From: Setophaga petechia
Taxonomy: Eukaryota; Chordata; Aves; Passeriformes; Parulidae
Direction: 5' to 3'
Assembly: GCA_024362935.1 (NCBI GenBank)
Contig: JANCRA010000025.1
Span: 7,404,936-7,468,935, forward strand
Length of the DNA: 64,000 nucleotides
Of the stretch, positions 1 to 11,600 are shown piece by piece; positions within the stretch are counted from its first letter, which is position 1, and every line of letters begins with the position of its first letter. Both the position numbers and the translations under genes were made by a program. Below the pieces are notes generated by a model. The model ran no database searches. It saw nothing but the letters and a program-made list of their open reading frames with translations, and was not told the origin of the DNA.

Positions 1-224
1 ACAAAAACCAGAAACACAGAAAACAGATTTCCAGCTTAGTCCTCTGACCTTTGGAAGGTCTTTTTTCCCTAGTCTTCTAGCCTTCCATAGCATTGATTGT
101 TAGGGGTTAACAGAAGTTTGTTTGTGATTACTTTATATTCAATTATCTTCCAGTGCTTTTACTAGTTATCAAGAGTTTACACAGTTGGGTGGCATTGGGT
201 TGTCTACAATGAGTAGCTGAGAGA

Positions 225-472
225 GATGAGGGTGTTCAGGCTGGAGTAAAAGAGAAACAGGGGGACCTGAAAGGAGGTTGTAGCCAGGTGGGGAATTGGG
301 TACTTGTCCCCAGTAACAAGGGATAGCATGAGATGATAGTCCTAAACTGTATCAGGAAAGGTTTAGGTTGGACATTAGGAAGAATTTCTTCACAGAAGGG
401 ATGATTAGACATTGGAATGGGCTGCCCAGGGAGGTGGCAGAGTCAATGTCCCTGAAGGTGTTTAAGGCTGGC
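225..472 (+). repeat. CR1-type LINE fragment, 3' region
   Basis: The stretch reads like the 3' portion of an avian CR1 non-LTR retrotransposon in sense orientation. It has a segment about an aggregated, sunburned-style 'ggttggacattaggaag' motif followed by 'gaatgggctgcccaggga', both hallmarks of CR1 3' ends. A short open stretch from 368 encodes the usual degenerate peptide ([18 protein letters not shown]). The terminal octamer repeat is missing, so the 3' end is eroded or truncated near 472. It is 5'-truncated, as is typical, and not active. Exact boundaries are approximate. Confidence 0.85.
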
Positions 473-999
473 CGCGTACCTCACACAGTGCCTTGGTCTA
501 GTGTACAGTTCAGTTGTAGGCTAGACTCCAATCTAATCGATTCTGTGATTATTAGAGGACATTCACTTTTTTCGCTACTAAGGTAACCCACAGTCCTGCA
601 GGTCTCCTCCAGGACTTTTTATGGGCCCAGAGGAGCCCTTCAGTTGGTTTACAGGCACAGACCAACACTTTTACTGCCGCAGGGTGTGAATGACCAGTGG
701 GATCTGAAAGGGCCGAGGGGATGCCCTTGCCCTGGGAGGATGGAGCCCTTGTGTGGGGCTGTTCGGGGAGCGCTGCCCGCCTGCCCCGGGCTCACTGTGG
801 TGCCAGGCTGCTGCAATACACGCCATGCGACAGCGCGCCGTGGCTTTGCCAGGGCCTTGTGCAAAACCTCGCCCTCACGGACGGCACATGGCGGAGTGTC
901 ACACCTGACCTCCCTTCCCCACAAAGCCGGTGACAGGGCCACTCTCCCCGGACACTCGCCAGATCAGCAGCAGATCCCACCCGACAGATTGTCCTCCCA
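473..999. other. 5' flank of CAPRIN2, no gene seen
   Basis: This is unique-looking flank between the CR1 relic and the CAPRIN2 promoter island. GC content and CpG density rise from about position 700 onward. The open frames here, on both strands, are arginine/proline/alanine-rich CpG-island translations without recognisable domains, so I do not call them genes. Confidence 0.6.
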
Positions 1000-1500
1000 T
1001 TGTCTGGGGAGCCCACAGCATCAAACACAGCTGGTCGGACGCCCCGACCTTCAGGGGAGCCGCCCTGCGGCCCCGCCCTCCAGGCGCGGCGCGGGGCGGG
1101 CGGGCAGGTGAGGCGGCGCCGGCCATTGGGAGCGGGCGGTGACCGGCGCGGAGCCGCCCCGCCCCGCCGCTATATGAGGCGAGGGGCGGGCGGCAGGGCG
1201 GGCCTGAGCGTGTGCGGGCACCGAGGTGAGCGTGGAGGCGGGAGAGAGCGAGCCAGCCAGCCAGCCGGGCGGTGTGGGGCTGGCGGGCCCCGCAGCGCGG
1301 CGGGAGGCGCAGGAGGTGAATCCCCGGCAGGAAGGAGCCGCTGTTCCTCCTTTCCCCGTTCCTCCGCCACCGCCCCGCTCGGGGAGCTGTGGCGGCCGTG
1401 CCCTTCTCCCCCCGGGAGGAGCTCCCTGGCCATCCCTGGCAAGGACGCGATGGAGGGCTCGCCCCGGCTCCCCCGGCGGCGGAGGCTGTCCCGGGGAAAG
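1000..1500 (+). promoter_or_regulatory. CAPRIN2: CpG-island promoter of CAPRIN2
   Basis: A dense CpG island contains classic core elements in order: several GC boxes (GGGGCGGG around 1093 and a CCGCCCC run around 1153-1168), an inverted CCAAT box (ATTGG at 1125-1129) and a TATA-like CTATATGAGG at 1170-1179. A plausible 5' UTR exon ends with a consensus donor, GAG|GTGAGC, at 1225/1226. This places transcription start at roughly 1195-1205 by inference. The distance to the first recognised coding exon is about 1.1 kb. The start site itself cannot be fixed from sequence. Confidence 0.75.
1196..1225 (+). other. CAPRIN2: Putative CAPRIN2 5' UTR exon (3' end)
   Basis: About 25-30 bp downstream of the TATA-like element lies a GC-rich stretch ending in GAG|GTGAGC, a near-perfect splice donor. 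It is the best candidate for a short leader exon spliced to the acceptor at 2374/2375. The 5' limit is inferred from the TATA spacing only. A weaker alternative donor, AG|GTGAAT, occurs near 1314. Confidence 0.45.
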
Positions 1501-1786
1501 GCGGTATTTGCCCTGGTTGCCCGCTGGGGTGATGTGATGCGGCCTCCCCGGCAGCGGGCAAGCAGAATTGTGGTGTCATTGCTTTCCAGGAGCAGGTGTC
1601 CGTAAGTAGTTGAAGATGAGGGTGGCCGAGCATGTCTTGCAGAAACTCTGCTCAAGGTTACGGCCCCTCCGATGGAAGCCGGTGTCTTGCCGTGGCACAG
1701 GCACGTTTTTTTGGATGGGTGTAGGCAGGGACCAGTTCCTCAGGAAGAATGATGCTGTTGTAACTAAGCTGGCTTAGTTTGCTTTA

Positions 1787-1860
1787 TCAAACGTTTTTCT
1801 TCTTTTTGGTGTTTTTTTGGTCTGTGTGGTTTTGTTTTTTTTTTGTTTTTTTTTTTTTAA
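1787..1860. repeat. T-rich low-complexity tract
   Basis: Runs of 7 to 12 T separated by single G or short GT spacers lie within the first CAPRIN2 intron. It is simple low-complexity DNA. No linked retroelement body was recognised on either side. Confidence 0.8.
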
Positions 1861-2374
1861 TTGAATTGACTTTAAGTTCTCGGTTGGGTTGCTGTGGAGG
1901 TCATGAAAGGGTAAAACCGATTTAAGGGGATTGAGAAGAAGAGGGGCTGTAGCTTCAGGCATGGCCCTTCTAAATTTTCATTCAGGCTGCAGCCCGGATG
2001 CCAGGCTGGCGGTGTGATTTGCAATTGCTTGCTTGCAGTTTTTCCCCTGTGGGTGATGTGTGCAGGAAACCTGCCTAGTTTTATATGGTCACTATATTGA
2101 GTTTCTGGAATCATCCCCTGTGCTGTCTAATTCTGCCTATGTAAAGGATTTTTGGTGTCTGCATGGGTGGGGAGGCTGTGAACAATACGAAGTTTGCCTT
2201 GTTTTGAAATTCTTGCTACAGATATTTTGAAAGGGAGGGAGAAGCCTGGAAAAATTGTGGCCGGTCCTTCCCGAGGCTCAGTTTTGTGGCTAGATGTTCT
2301 GTGACAAGAAAAGACGTAACTTGAAAAGGGGGGAGCAGGGTGTGAGAGAGCTAAATAAAAGAGTTTCTTTGCAG

Positions 2375-2637
2375 CTCCATCCATTTCAATGGTGCGGCTT
2401 TCCCAAGCCCCTTTCCATCGTCCATCATCACCTTCAGGCCGGTCGGAGGAAGGGGAGGAGAAGAGGATGAAGGCGGCCAAGCAGCAGGTGACCCCGGCTG
2501 GGGAGAGCCCGGCTCCCGCCAGCCCCCTGCAGTCCGCGCTGAGCACGGCGGCCTCTCCATCCCAGGCCTACGAGATCTACATCGACAACGGGCTCATCTG
2601 CCTCAAACACAAGATCAGGAACATCGAGAAAAAGAAG
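2375..2637 (+). CDS. CAPRIN2: CAPRIN2 coding exon 1
   Basis: The acceptor is TTTCTTTGCAG at 2374. The first ATG in frame is at 2389 (MVRLSQAPFHRPSSPSG). A second in-frame ATG at 2467 begins MKAAKQQ and could also be used. The exon ends with the highly conserved Caprin start (YEIYIDNGLICLKHKIRNIE, then KKK) and the donor AAG|GTAACT, phase 0. The 14 bases before the ATG are open in frame (PSIS), so upstream coding from another first exon is not excluded. Confidence 0.93.
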
Positions 2638-5600
2638 GTAACTCGCTTTTCTTGCCCGTGGTACCTATTTAAGCCGCCGATAGTAAAGCTCGTTGCCTTT
2701 AAAATAATACTTCATGTTATTTCCATTATTTTTAACGGCTGGAATAAGGTTATGTGGGTATATAGAGAGCGAATATATGTTGATTGAAACTGAAGGTGCT
2801 TCTCTTGACCATATCAGTTGAGAAGAAACTTGCATCTGATTTAAACGTGATTATAGTCTTGCAGAAATCTTTCATCAATTATATACATCTGATATTAATT
2901 TAGATGTAAATTGTTTGTAAAATTGGAAGTTAGAACAAGTGTTTGCTCTGACAGTGGAAATGCCAGATTATATTAAATATGTACTGCCCTTTATTTTGCA
3001 TAAATATTTGACTTACATATTTTAAATACAGGCAAATGTTACTGACTGGAAAACTTATACAGAAATCCTCCAGAACTTGATGTCTCATTTTAACCTCTGC
3101 TTTCCTGAGACTGGGGGACAGAACAGTGTTAATAAGAATAATAACTGAGATTATTATACACCTAAAACATTGTAGCTGTGGCTAGTCAGATTTCTGCATT
3201 CTAAGGCTTTTCAGCTGATTGGCAGGCGACTGTATGCTTGGCTTTGAGTTGAGAGAATGTTATTTTCTGTAGGATAAGAGATGTGAAGGTGCTGTTGCTT
3301 TCAGTGCTGGATCAGGATTACAAGTGAAACGATTGTGTGAATATGTTGTTCTGCTCTAAATGCCTGAAAAGCTTTTAGTTAGGGCAAGGAGAGAGAGTAT
3401 ATCAGACATCTGGCCATGTGTTTAGAAGACTTGATCCTCCTGCAGGAGATGCAGTATTACTGCTGTCTCATGTCATGCATCGTGCTGTGATTTTGAATAA
3501 CATCAGACATCATGTTTAACATGTTTAAAACATGAATAACATCATGTTTTCTTTGTGTGATTAAACAACTTTGTGTTGTATTCTAATTCTGTCCAAGAAA
3601 GCTTCTTGTTGTGAATTTCTCTGGTACCTTTGATTTTCACATGAATGACAATATGGCCTTATCAGCAAATAAAACTGTGACTTACTAAAATGAGAAGGAG
3701 GTATTCCTAGTCTTACACTCCTATAGGTACTGTGTCAGTGAAGCTCTAGATACACAAATGGAATAGTATTTGATTTCATGGCAGTGCAGTCACCTTTCTT
3801 TTCCCTAAAAAAGTTTTGCAATACCAGACAGTTTTGTTTTGTATTATTTACATCAGCATTTAAAGACTACTTTGGTATATTGGAAATAAATCTTATTTCC
3901 TCCCTGAATACACTTGTTCACTTTCTTAGGGAACAGGGCTATAATTTTTTGATGTAGCTAAAGCCAAATTTTTGAAAGACATAACAAGGATTATTCAAGG
4001 ATGATATAACTAAATTCCAGCATTGACTTGGGAAAGCTAAACAAGCCTACCTTAAACAAGGACACTGGATGTATTTGAAGCCATTTAAAGATCTTGGATC
4101 AATGCATTAATAGTTCCTAAATGAAACAAAAGTTGCAAGTAAGAACTGAAAGATCAGTGATAGGGAAAGGAAGTAGACAGTCCTGCAGAGTGAAATTGCC
4201 AAATCAACTGTATAGCAAAACTCTCTGTTCTTTTCTCCAGAAACAGGAGGAAGTAGGAGGTTTTCTGTTCTATGTTACAGTATTTCACTCATACCCTTTG
4301 CTTAATTTTTGTATTGATTTCTGTGTAATGTTTACTTTGAATTTTCTGCAGCTCAAACTAGAAGACTACAAAGATCGTCTGAAGAAAGGGGAAGCCCTCA
4401 ATCAAGACCAATTGGTAAGCTGCTTTTTATGCAGGAGTGGAAGGCCTCAAAGCCTTCTGATCTGGCAGGAAGGATGGGTTGCTGAAGGAGACGAGGGTGT
4501 TTTTATAGAAGCAGTACCTAAAGGTATTTTTCACAAAACCAAACTAACAAATTATTGGTTATCAGGCTGAATGTTGAGCCCATAAGCTCCATTGCCTGTT
4601 TTAACCTTCATGGTGGTCCCTGAAGGAATAGAAGATCCCTGTTTATCTTTGCTCTGTAGACTTTCAGCTTCAGTGCTCCTGCACCTCTGTTTCTTAATGA
4701 GGTAACTATGTACAGGTGATCTATATGGCAGTGCAGTGTCAGAACCTATGCCTCAAGAATTCTGAGGTGGCTAATTAATCCTTGTGGTTTCTTCATTAGC
4801 AGCTACTACTTGAAATTGCCTGTTGTCTGCACAGTGCTGTTGGTTACAAGTAGCTGTTAATATAACTGACAGTGCTGGCTCTTTTTTGTCTTGGTCTGGA
4901 ATGGATTTTAGCTCTGAAACCAAGTTTCTGTAACTTGAAAACTTTAGCAGAGCTGAGTAGTAGTGTCACATAATCCAAAGAGTTTATTGCTCTACTAATC
5001 TAGGAGTCATATTTTTAAAATGTAGTGGACACATGCTAAGGAGTAATTGTCTGATGAGGGGTACTGACACTTCAGTGATAGTGCTGATCCTGCTAATGAA
5101 CCAGCTGGAAAAATGTCACTGATTGCTAACTTTTTCACAGTGCAGCAGCCTGAGAACACAAATTCTGCTTTCTTACTGTGAATCACTTGAAAAAGAGTTA
5201 GACATGAGGGGGAAAATGGTATCTTCTTAGAAGTAGAGTAAACCTGCTGGAGTAAATTGTCACTTAGTACTTAACTACAAAATCTGATGTGGTCTCTTGC
5301 CATATCAAGTGCAAAAGTAAATTAATTAAATCTGATGGTTTGGAGTAGGTTGATGACCTTTCAATTCCTCTCAACTCAATCCTCAATCAGGTGGGCAAGA
5401 AACTTTTGTGTTTACATCATCAGTGTTCTTCACAATCTGTTTGCTGTCATGAACAGTGAGACTGTTGAACAATGTTCTGTAAGTTGGAATAGTCTTGAAT
5501 GTATTGACTGCTTTGGTATATGCCCTGGACTGTGAAAAGCTGTTAGGTGACAGTGTTTGGAAAATTAACTTGGTTACTGCTTTTTAGTATTCCTAGCTGG

Positions 5601-8600
5601 GCTTCACTTTTCAAGCTTTAGTGTCTTCATCCCAGTTTCTGGAGTTTCTTAAAATACTGAAATGCAGAACTAGTTTCAATCTTCATAGTGGAGGTAACCA
5701 TTGTAGAAGCACATATGCACTCAATATTTAATTAATCATCTTGTAAAGTCCCCTGCTTCAGTGGTTAAGATATAGAAATACTGCATTTGTAACTTTCAGA
5801 TGCAAATTTGTGGTGTATGTACAAATTGAAGCTGAGTAGAGCTTAATAGATCTTAACACCTAAAGAAACCAACTGCCTTATAATACAGTGGTGTTCCTAT
5901 ATAACTTGATGTCATCTTTAGCTTTAATTTTCTCACACAGTGGAAGAAGTGCATGTCTGGTGATGAACTTGTTTTGCAAGCAATTTGGATTAAGCTGTAA
6001 TTACTTATGGTGCGTGTCTGCCAGACCTAATGTGTGTGTGCTAGCCTTACATTAGGAAACATTTGTTTCAAGAATGAGAAGCTTCCAGCAGCTTATTGTG
6101 CTTTTTGCAAGCTGAGCAGATTTTCCTCAGTGCTGTTCTTCCAATGTGCTGTTAATGAATGTTAATAACAGGTGTGACAGAAGAAAGCTATTGCTTTCCT
6201 GTGGGCTGAGGTACAGCCTGGCATGAGAGCAGTGGTAGCTGTTCTTGATGTTTTCAGGTGCAGAGTTTTACTCTGCAATTTGTGTTGTTAAAAGCACAAT
6301 TACTGTAACCTGACTAGTAAATTGCTGGTGTTAATTGTGAGTCTTCCTCAAATGTGTGGGCATTGGATTCTTAGAAGTCATTCTCTCAAGTGCTGAGTGA
6401 ATTGCTAAATAGTACTTCAAAGCTGCTTGGTAAATTGTGTGAAGACAAACCTAAACCACCAGGTGAGAGCTTGCACTTTGTGTTGAGTAGCATTTAGTCC
6501 AGGTAGTGTCTAGTATGTCACCAACAAGGGAATAAAAGGAACTGAGCAATCAAACTGAACAAATGAACATATAACTTGTTTTCCAGCTGCTTAGGAACAC
6601 ATATGGAGTTTGCAGATGTCCCAAATCATATTGGGACAGTAGGTTAAGCTTTTGTCACTGCACTGATGAAACACTAAGCACTAACACTGCTGTGAAAGAG
6701 CTTTATATTACACTGATGGGCCTGTTCTAGAAAAACTTGTGATATCATGTCAGGAGCATAAACCAAATTGGGTGTAAAGCACAGGTGAACAACTGGAATT
6801 AAACTTGTTACTTCATGCCTTGTGGTGTGAAGATATGGGCAGCATGTCTGGACTACAGCATTTTGCTATCTTCAGAGCTGTCAAGGGAACTTGGAGAAAT
6901 TAACTAACCCATTAAAAATGGGGTATATCAAAATGCAATTAATAATCCACTGCAATTATTTTTGAAGACTAGCCAGTAAAATATTGGTTAAAGTCATTAG
7001 TGAAGACAGGAACACGGCTTCTTTTGTGGAAACTAAATTGGAAAGACTTATTTCTGGAAGTATGACTTGCTGTGTATATTTCTAAAGTTTGAACAAATTT
7101 TCTTTAAAGGTGTTCAGTTAAGCATGAGGGTAGAACATCTGTGCTGAATTTCTCCTGTATTCCTTCCAGGCTTTTAGACCAGTCTGATTTTAAATAGCTG
7201 TTTACCTCTGATTGCCAAGACCTATATAAGAAAACTTGTAGGATATCTGTCTGGTGGTGTGAGCTGGCTTTGGACTGCATCTCAGACAGTTACAGGTGGA
7301 TGATATTTGAAATTAAAGTACCAGCCACAGACACAGTATCTTTAAAAATCTACACTTTCAGAGAAGAACACACTAAATTCTTCACAGTTAGAATTTAAGT
7401 ACAAGGCAATAGAGTTGCAATCAGTAGTCTTAGGCATGAAAAATACATTCTTTATCTATTCCTTTGTAGGAGGCAGTAGAGAAATATGATGAAGTAGTGC
7501 ACAACCTGGAATTTGCCAAGGAGCTTCACAAGACTTTTTCAGGGCTTAGCCAAGATGTAAGTATAACTATTCTTCTCTATATTGACAGGAGGTAACTGCA
7601 GAACTTTGTGCTACTACTTTAGTGACTACATTTCTATTCCAGTGCACCCCTTGCTAGGAAGTTCTTGTCTGGTTTCTCTGCAGCAGTGAAGCTTAGGCAT
7701 ATGGGGAGCAGTTGATTAAGGAGAGCTGATTATTTGGTGCTTAACCAGTTGTCTGTTTCTGATCACTTGGTAGGCAAAGGCTAAAGAAGCTTCAGTGACT
7801 CCAGTGGGGGGCCCCTGAATGACTGGGGCCTGGAAAATGAGACCTGTGAGGAGAGCCTGGAACATCTGGGCTTGTTGGGCCTGGTGAAGTGAAGGCTTGC
7901 CAGGAGATGCACAGTTATCCTTCAGACAGCAAATACTGAAAGGGTGGAGCTGGGATTTTTGCTGAGAGATGTGGTAGGAGAAGTAAGGATCATTACTTGA
8001 AGTAGATGCTAACCAGGTAGGAGGAAATGGTCACTCAGTGGGTGATAAAACATTAGAAACAGGCTGCCTAGGGAAGTGGTAAAATCTGTCCTTGGATTTC
8101 TTCAACACTTGACTGCACAAAGCTCTAAGCAATCTGGTCTTGATTCCCTCCCTTTCTGGAGGCTGGGCTAAACAATGTCCCGAGATCCCTTCCAAAATGA
8201 ATTTTTTACTGCTTCTGGTGAGGGAAAGTGCTGGTTTTAAATCACTTTGACTTCAATGAGAAGTGCATCCCTCAGTAAAATTTAACTGAAGCTTGTGGAG
8301 TTTGCTACTCAATCTGCCATAGTTGTCTCTAATAGTGACAAGACACTGATTTAATGCTTTATTTAGGTCTTTGTGCAGGATTTAAGCCACTCTGTACATT
8401 ATTTTTGTGCAAGCGTTTTATCTTTGGAGAAACTGGTCTCTTGCCTCAAGCAAATTCTACACTTAAAGAAAATTTGATCAAAGGTAGGGAAGCTAAACAT
8501 GATTAGTCACTGCTCTGGCATTATTTCTACAGAATGCTGAAGGGCTGGTACCTTGTGACCCAGTGTATCTTTGTGCAGGTGTTTGAAGTAATCCGGCATT

Positions 8601-11600
8601 CTACCAGTTTGTTCTTGAACTTATGCTGTATTTAAAGGCTAACCCACCTTGTTTTTAACTTGGCACTGCTTCTATTGAAATGGATTCTACAGTCAATAGC
8701 CATTACTGGAACACTAGGGGCCATTCTGGCAACAGCATCCTTGCATCCTTTGCAGTGTGTTGTAGGGAACAAAATTTTCATAGATTGTGGCACATACTGA
8801 GGCATTTTAGATTCTGCAGTTACTTGGATGGCTTCTGCTGGGTAGTTCTGTTAGTGCATGATGAGAGACTTGAATGCATAGTCTGTATGTGTTCTGTAAT
8901 TTCAAGTTGCTTATTTAGTGAGTGTTTTAGCCTTCTGCTGACAGTGTTTTAGCCTTCTTATCCTACAATAATTGTAGGATTCTGCTGTATCCTTTAAGGT
9001 GGGATATTCAAAAATGAAGAGCAGTTGTCTTACTAGGAGAAACTTGGGACAACTGCCTCTCTAACTCTGTGGTAAATGTTAAAGGTCAACTAGGCTTGGA
9101 TTGATGCATTAGTATCAATTCTATGAATTTCTTTAAAAGCTGTTAAAATAAAACAACTAGCAGGCATAATCAGGGTCTAGATATCACAAAGGCATATCAC
9201 AAGTGAAGCTACTAGTATCCAGTTTGACTGAAAGTTAGATGTGTAGACAATTAGTAGATAAATGCAGAGCTCTTCCAAAGGAGGAGATTAAAAGATTCTG
9301 GATATCTGAAGAATTAGGAGCTTCTCTTATCTAACCATAATGAATAGTTAGTTTCCTCATTGTAGGATAATCAGTACTAGAACTCAATGTTTTCTCCTAG
9401 AATTTTGTTACTAAACAGGATTAAGCACTAATTTGTGTTTAATTGTTGAATTTTGCCTTAAAATAGCTGCTGAAAGCACAGAAGAAGGCTCAGAGGAGAG
9501 AGAGCCTACTGAAGCTGGAAGCGGAGAAGAAGAAGCTGCGTACAATACTTCAAGTCCAGTATGTGCTACAGAACTTCACTCAAGAGCATGTTCAGAAAGA
9601 CTTCAAAGGTGGTGTCAATGGTGCAATATACCTGCCTTCTAAAGAACTAGACTACCTCATAAGATTTGCAAAACTGACATGTCCAGAAAGAAATGAGAAC
9701 TTGAGGTAAGTTCAGGGGTTTTTTTCTCATTAGGATGCTTCATTTGTTGTGGTAAATGTCCTCTGTTTGACACTGCTGTGTCTTTAAAAACCATGTTTAG
9801 GAACATTAGTTAAGATACTCTTCAGTACACTTGCTTTTGCCTGAGGTTAGGAATGTGAAGATTTACCTCACTCAGAGCTTTAGAGGGCAGCTGCAGTAAT
9901 TACAGCCCCAGGTGCAGGTTACAGACAGACTTTGCCATTTTACATCTCCCTGTGGGACTGAGGGGGCACAGTCCAATATTATCTTTAGCAGGGATGCTGG
10001 GCATGTGCTGCTTCTCTGAGGTCTCACTGCTCATGAAGTGAAAGAAGTGCAGTAAAATCAGAACTCTTCCTGTATTCCATTTACATTGATGATTCAGCTG
10101 TGCTTCTTTATTCCAGAGGAATGTAAGATGGTGCTTCTGAGGTGCTCTTGCTGTTAGCTTCAACAAAGTTTTAAAAAATTGCCTGAAGTTTGATACCTCT
10201 GCACTAAATGTCATGCATATTACCATGATGTTAGAGAGGTAATGTCAGAATCAGTGCTCATGTGGCACTGCTCTGGTGCTGTGATGGCTCATGCTTAGTG
10301 TGGCAGCCTGTCTGGTAGGGTAGTGCAGCAAGAATTGTATTTGAATATGGAATGAGTAGTTACTAGGTGGTAAGCTGAGACACTTTATGGATAAGTCATG
10401 TTTGACTATGGCCTAAATCTTTAAGTGCCTTAAAATTCTAGTCCCTTGTCATACACTAGACTTGTCTAATCTTTGCTGTTTAGTTAACTGCTTCCAAAGA
10501 ACAGCTGCTTATAAAAAGCTACACAACTGAAGTGTCTCATCTCAATGAAGTAACTTTGTTTCTAGTTTACTCTTATGGTATTACTTCTACAAGAAGCTTA
10601 ATCCTTTCCTTTGGGATACTGTCTTTCATTGCAGTGGACTGAAAATTCCATCTTCTGGAGGAGGTGGATCTTGGACCTATAGTAAGGTTTCCCAGGAGCT
10701 GCTAGTTAGTGAGAATGGCAGCTATTGTTGGTTGCACCTGTACAAGTTCATGCAGTAAATGTGACCAGCTGATTGAACAGCAGTTGTTGCCCTGTTTGGG
10801 AATCCTGGCTTGTAATGAAATTCAGCCGTGTGGTTTTGTGGGACAGTGCTTAGGATCTCTATATTGACCAACAAAAGAAGTTAGGTTTGCTAGGTTAAAT
10901 CTCTGTGCAGACAGGGACAGCTCAATTGCTTCCAGTGATTTCAGGGCTTGCTATTCACTCTGTGTATGTAGGACGTGTATGAAGGCTGGACCTTAGTGAA
11001 TGCTGTAAAATAAGGGGTATTGGGTTAGTGCAGCGCTTGATCTTGGCTCTGGTTCTGCCTGGTAAAACTGTCATTTGTTTCAGTGTTGAAGACCAGATGG
11101 AGCAATCATCTCTCTACTTCTGGGACCTTCTAGAAGGAAGTGAGAAACCTGTGGTTGGAACAACATGTGAGTGTCTTATCTAGAGAAATAACTTAAAGAT
11201 CTAACATTTGTGTCCTTGTTAAACATCTTAAAGCCAGTGAATACACATGGAAGGTTACCAGATTAACTACTTTCAAGTAATGTGTGTATCTTGATTATCC
11301 AAGGATGAATGGCTGTTCTTAGTTCAGTTAAGTACAGGTCAATCAATGTCATGTGCTTTCCTTTTCCAGTCAAGACTTTTCAATCAGTGTACTAGTGCAT
11401 TTTTGAGAAATACTGATGGTAGCACTTCAAAACCTGATGCATGAATACCTTTCAGAACAGTGGGAAGCTTTTTGTTTAGTTATGTGCAAATGGGTTAAGC
11501 TTGGAACAGTTCCCAGCCACGAAATGCTTAGTTGGGTACCCTGATGTATTACAAAGCTTCATTGGCCCTGGGCTGAAGGTTCCACAGCATTGAAAAGTCT

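Noticed and set aside
899..1633. 244-codon minus-strand open frame over the CAPRIN2 CpG island
   Set aside because: GC-rich islands give long open frames by composition. The product is Arg/Pro/Ala-rich without a domain, and the + strand shows proper promoter structure.
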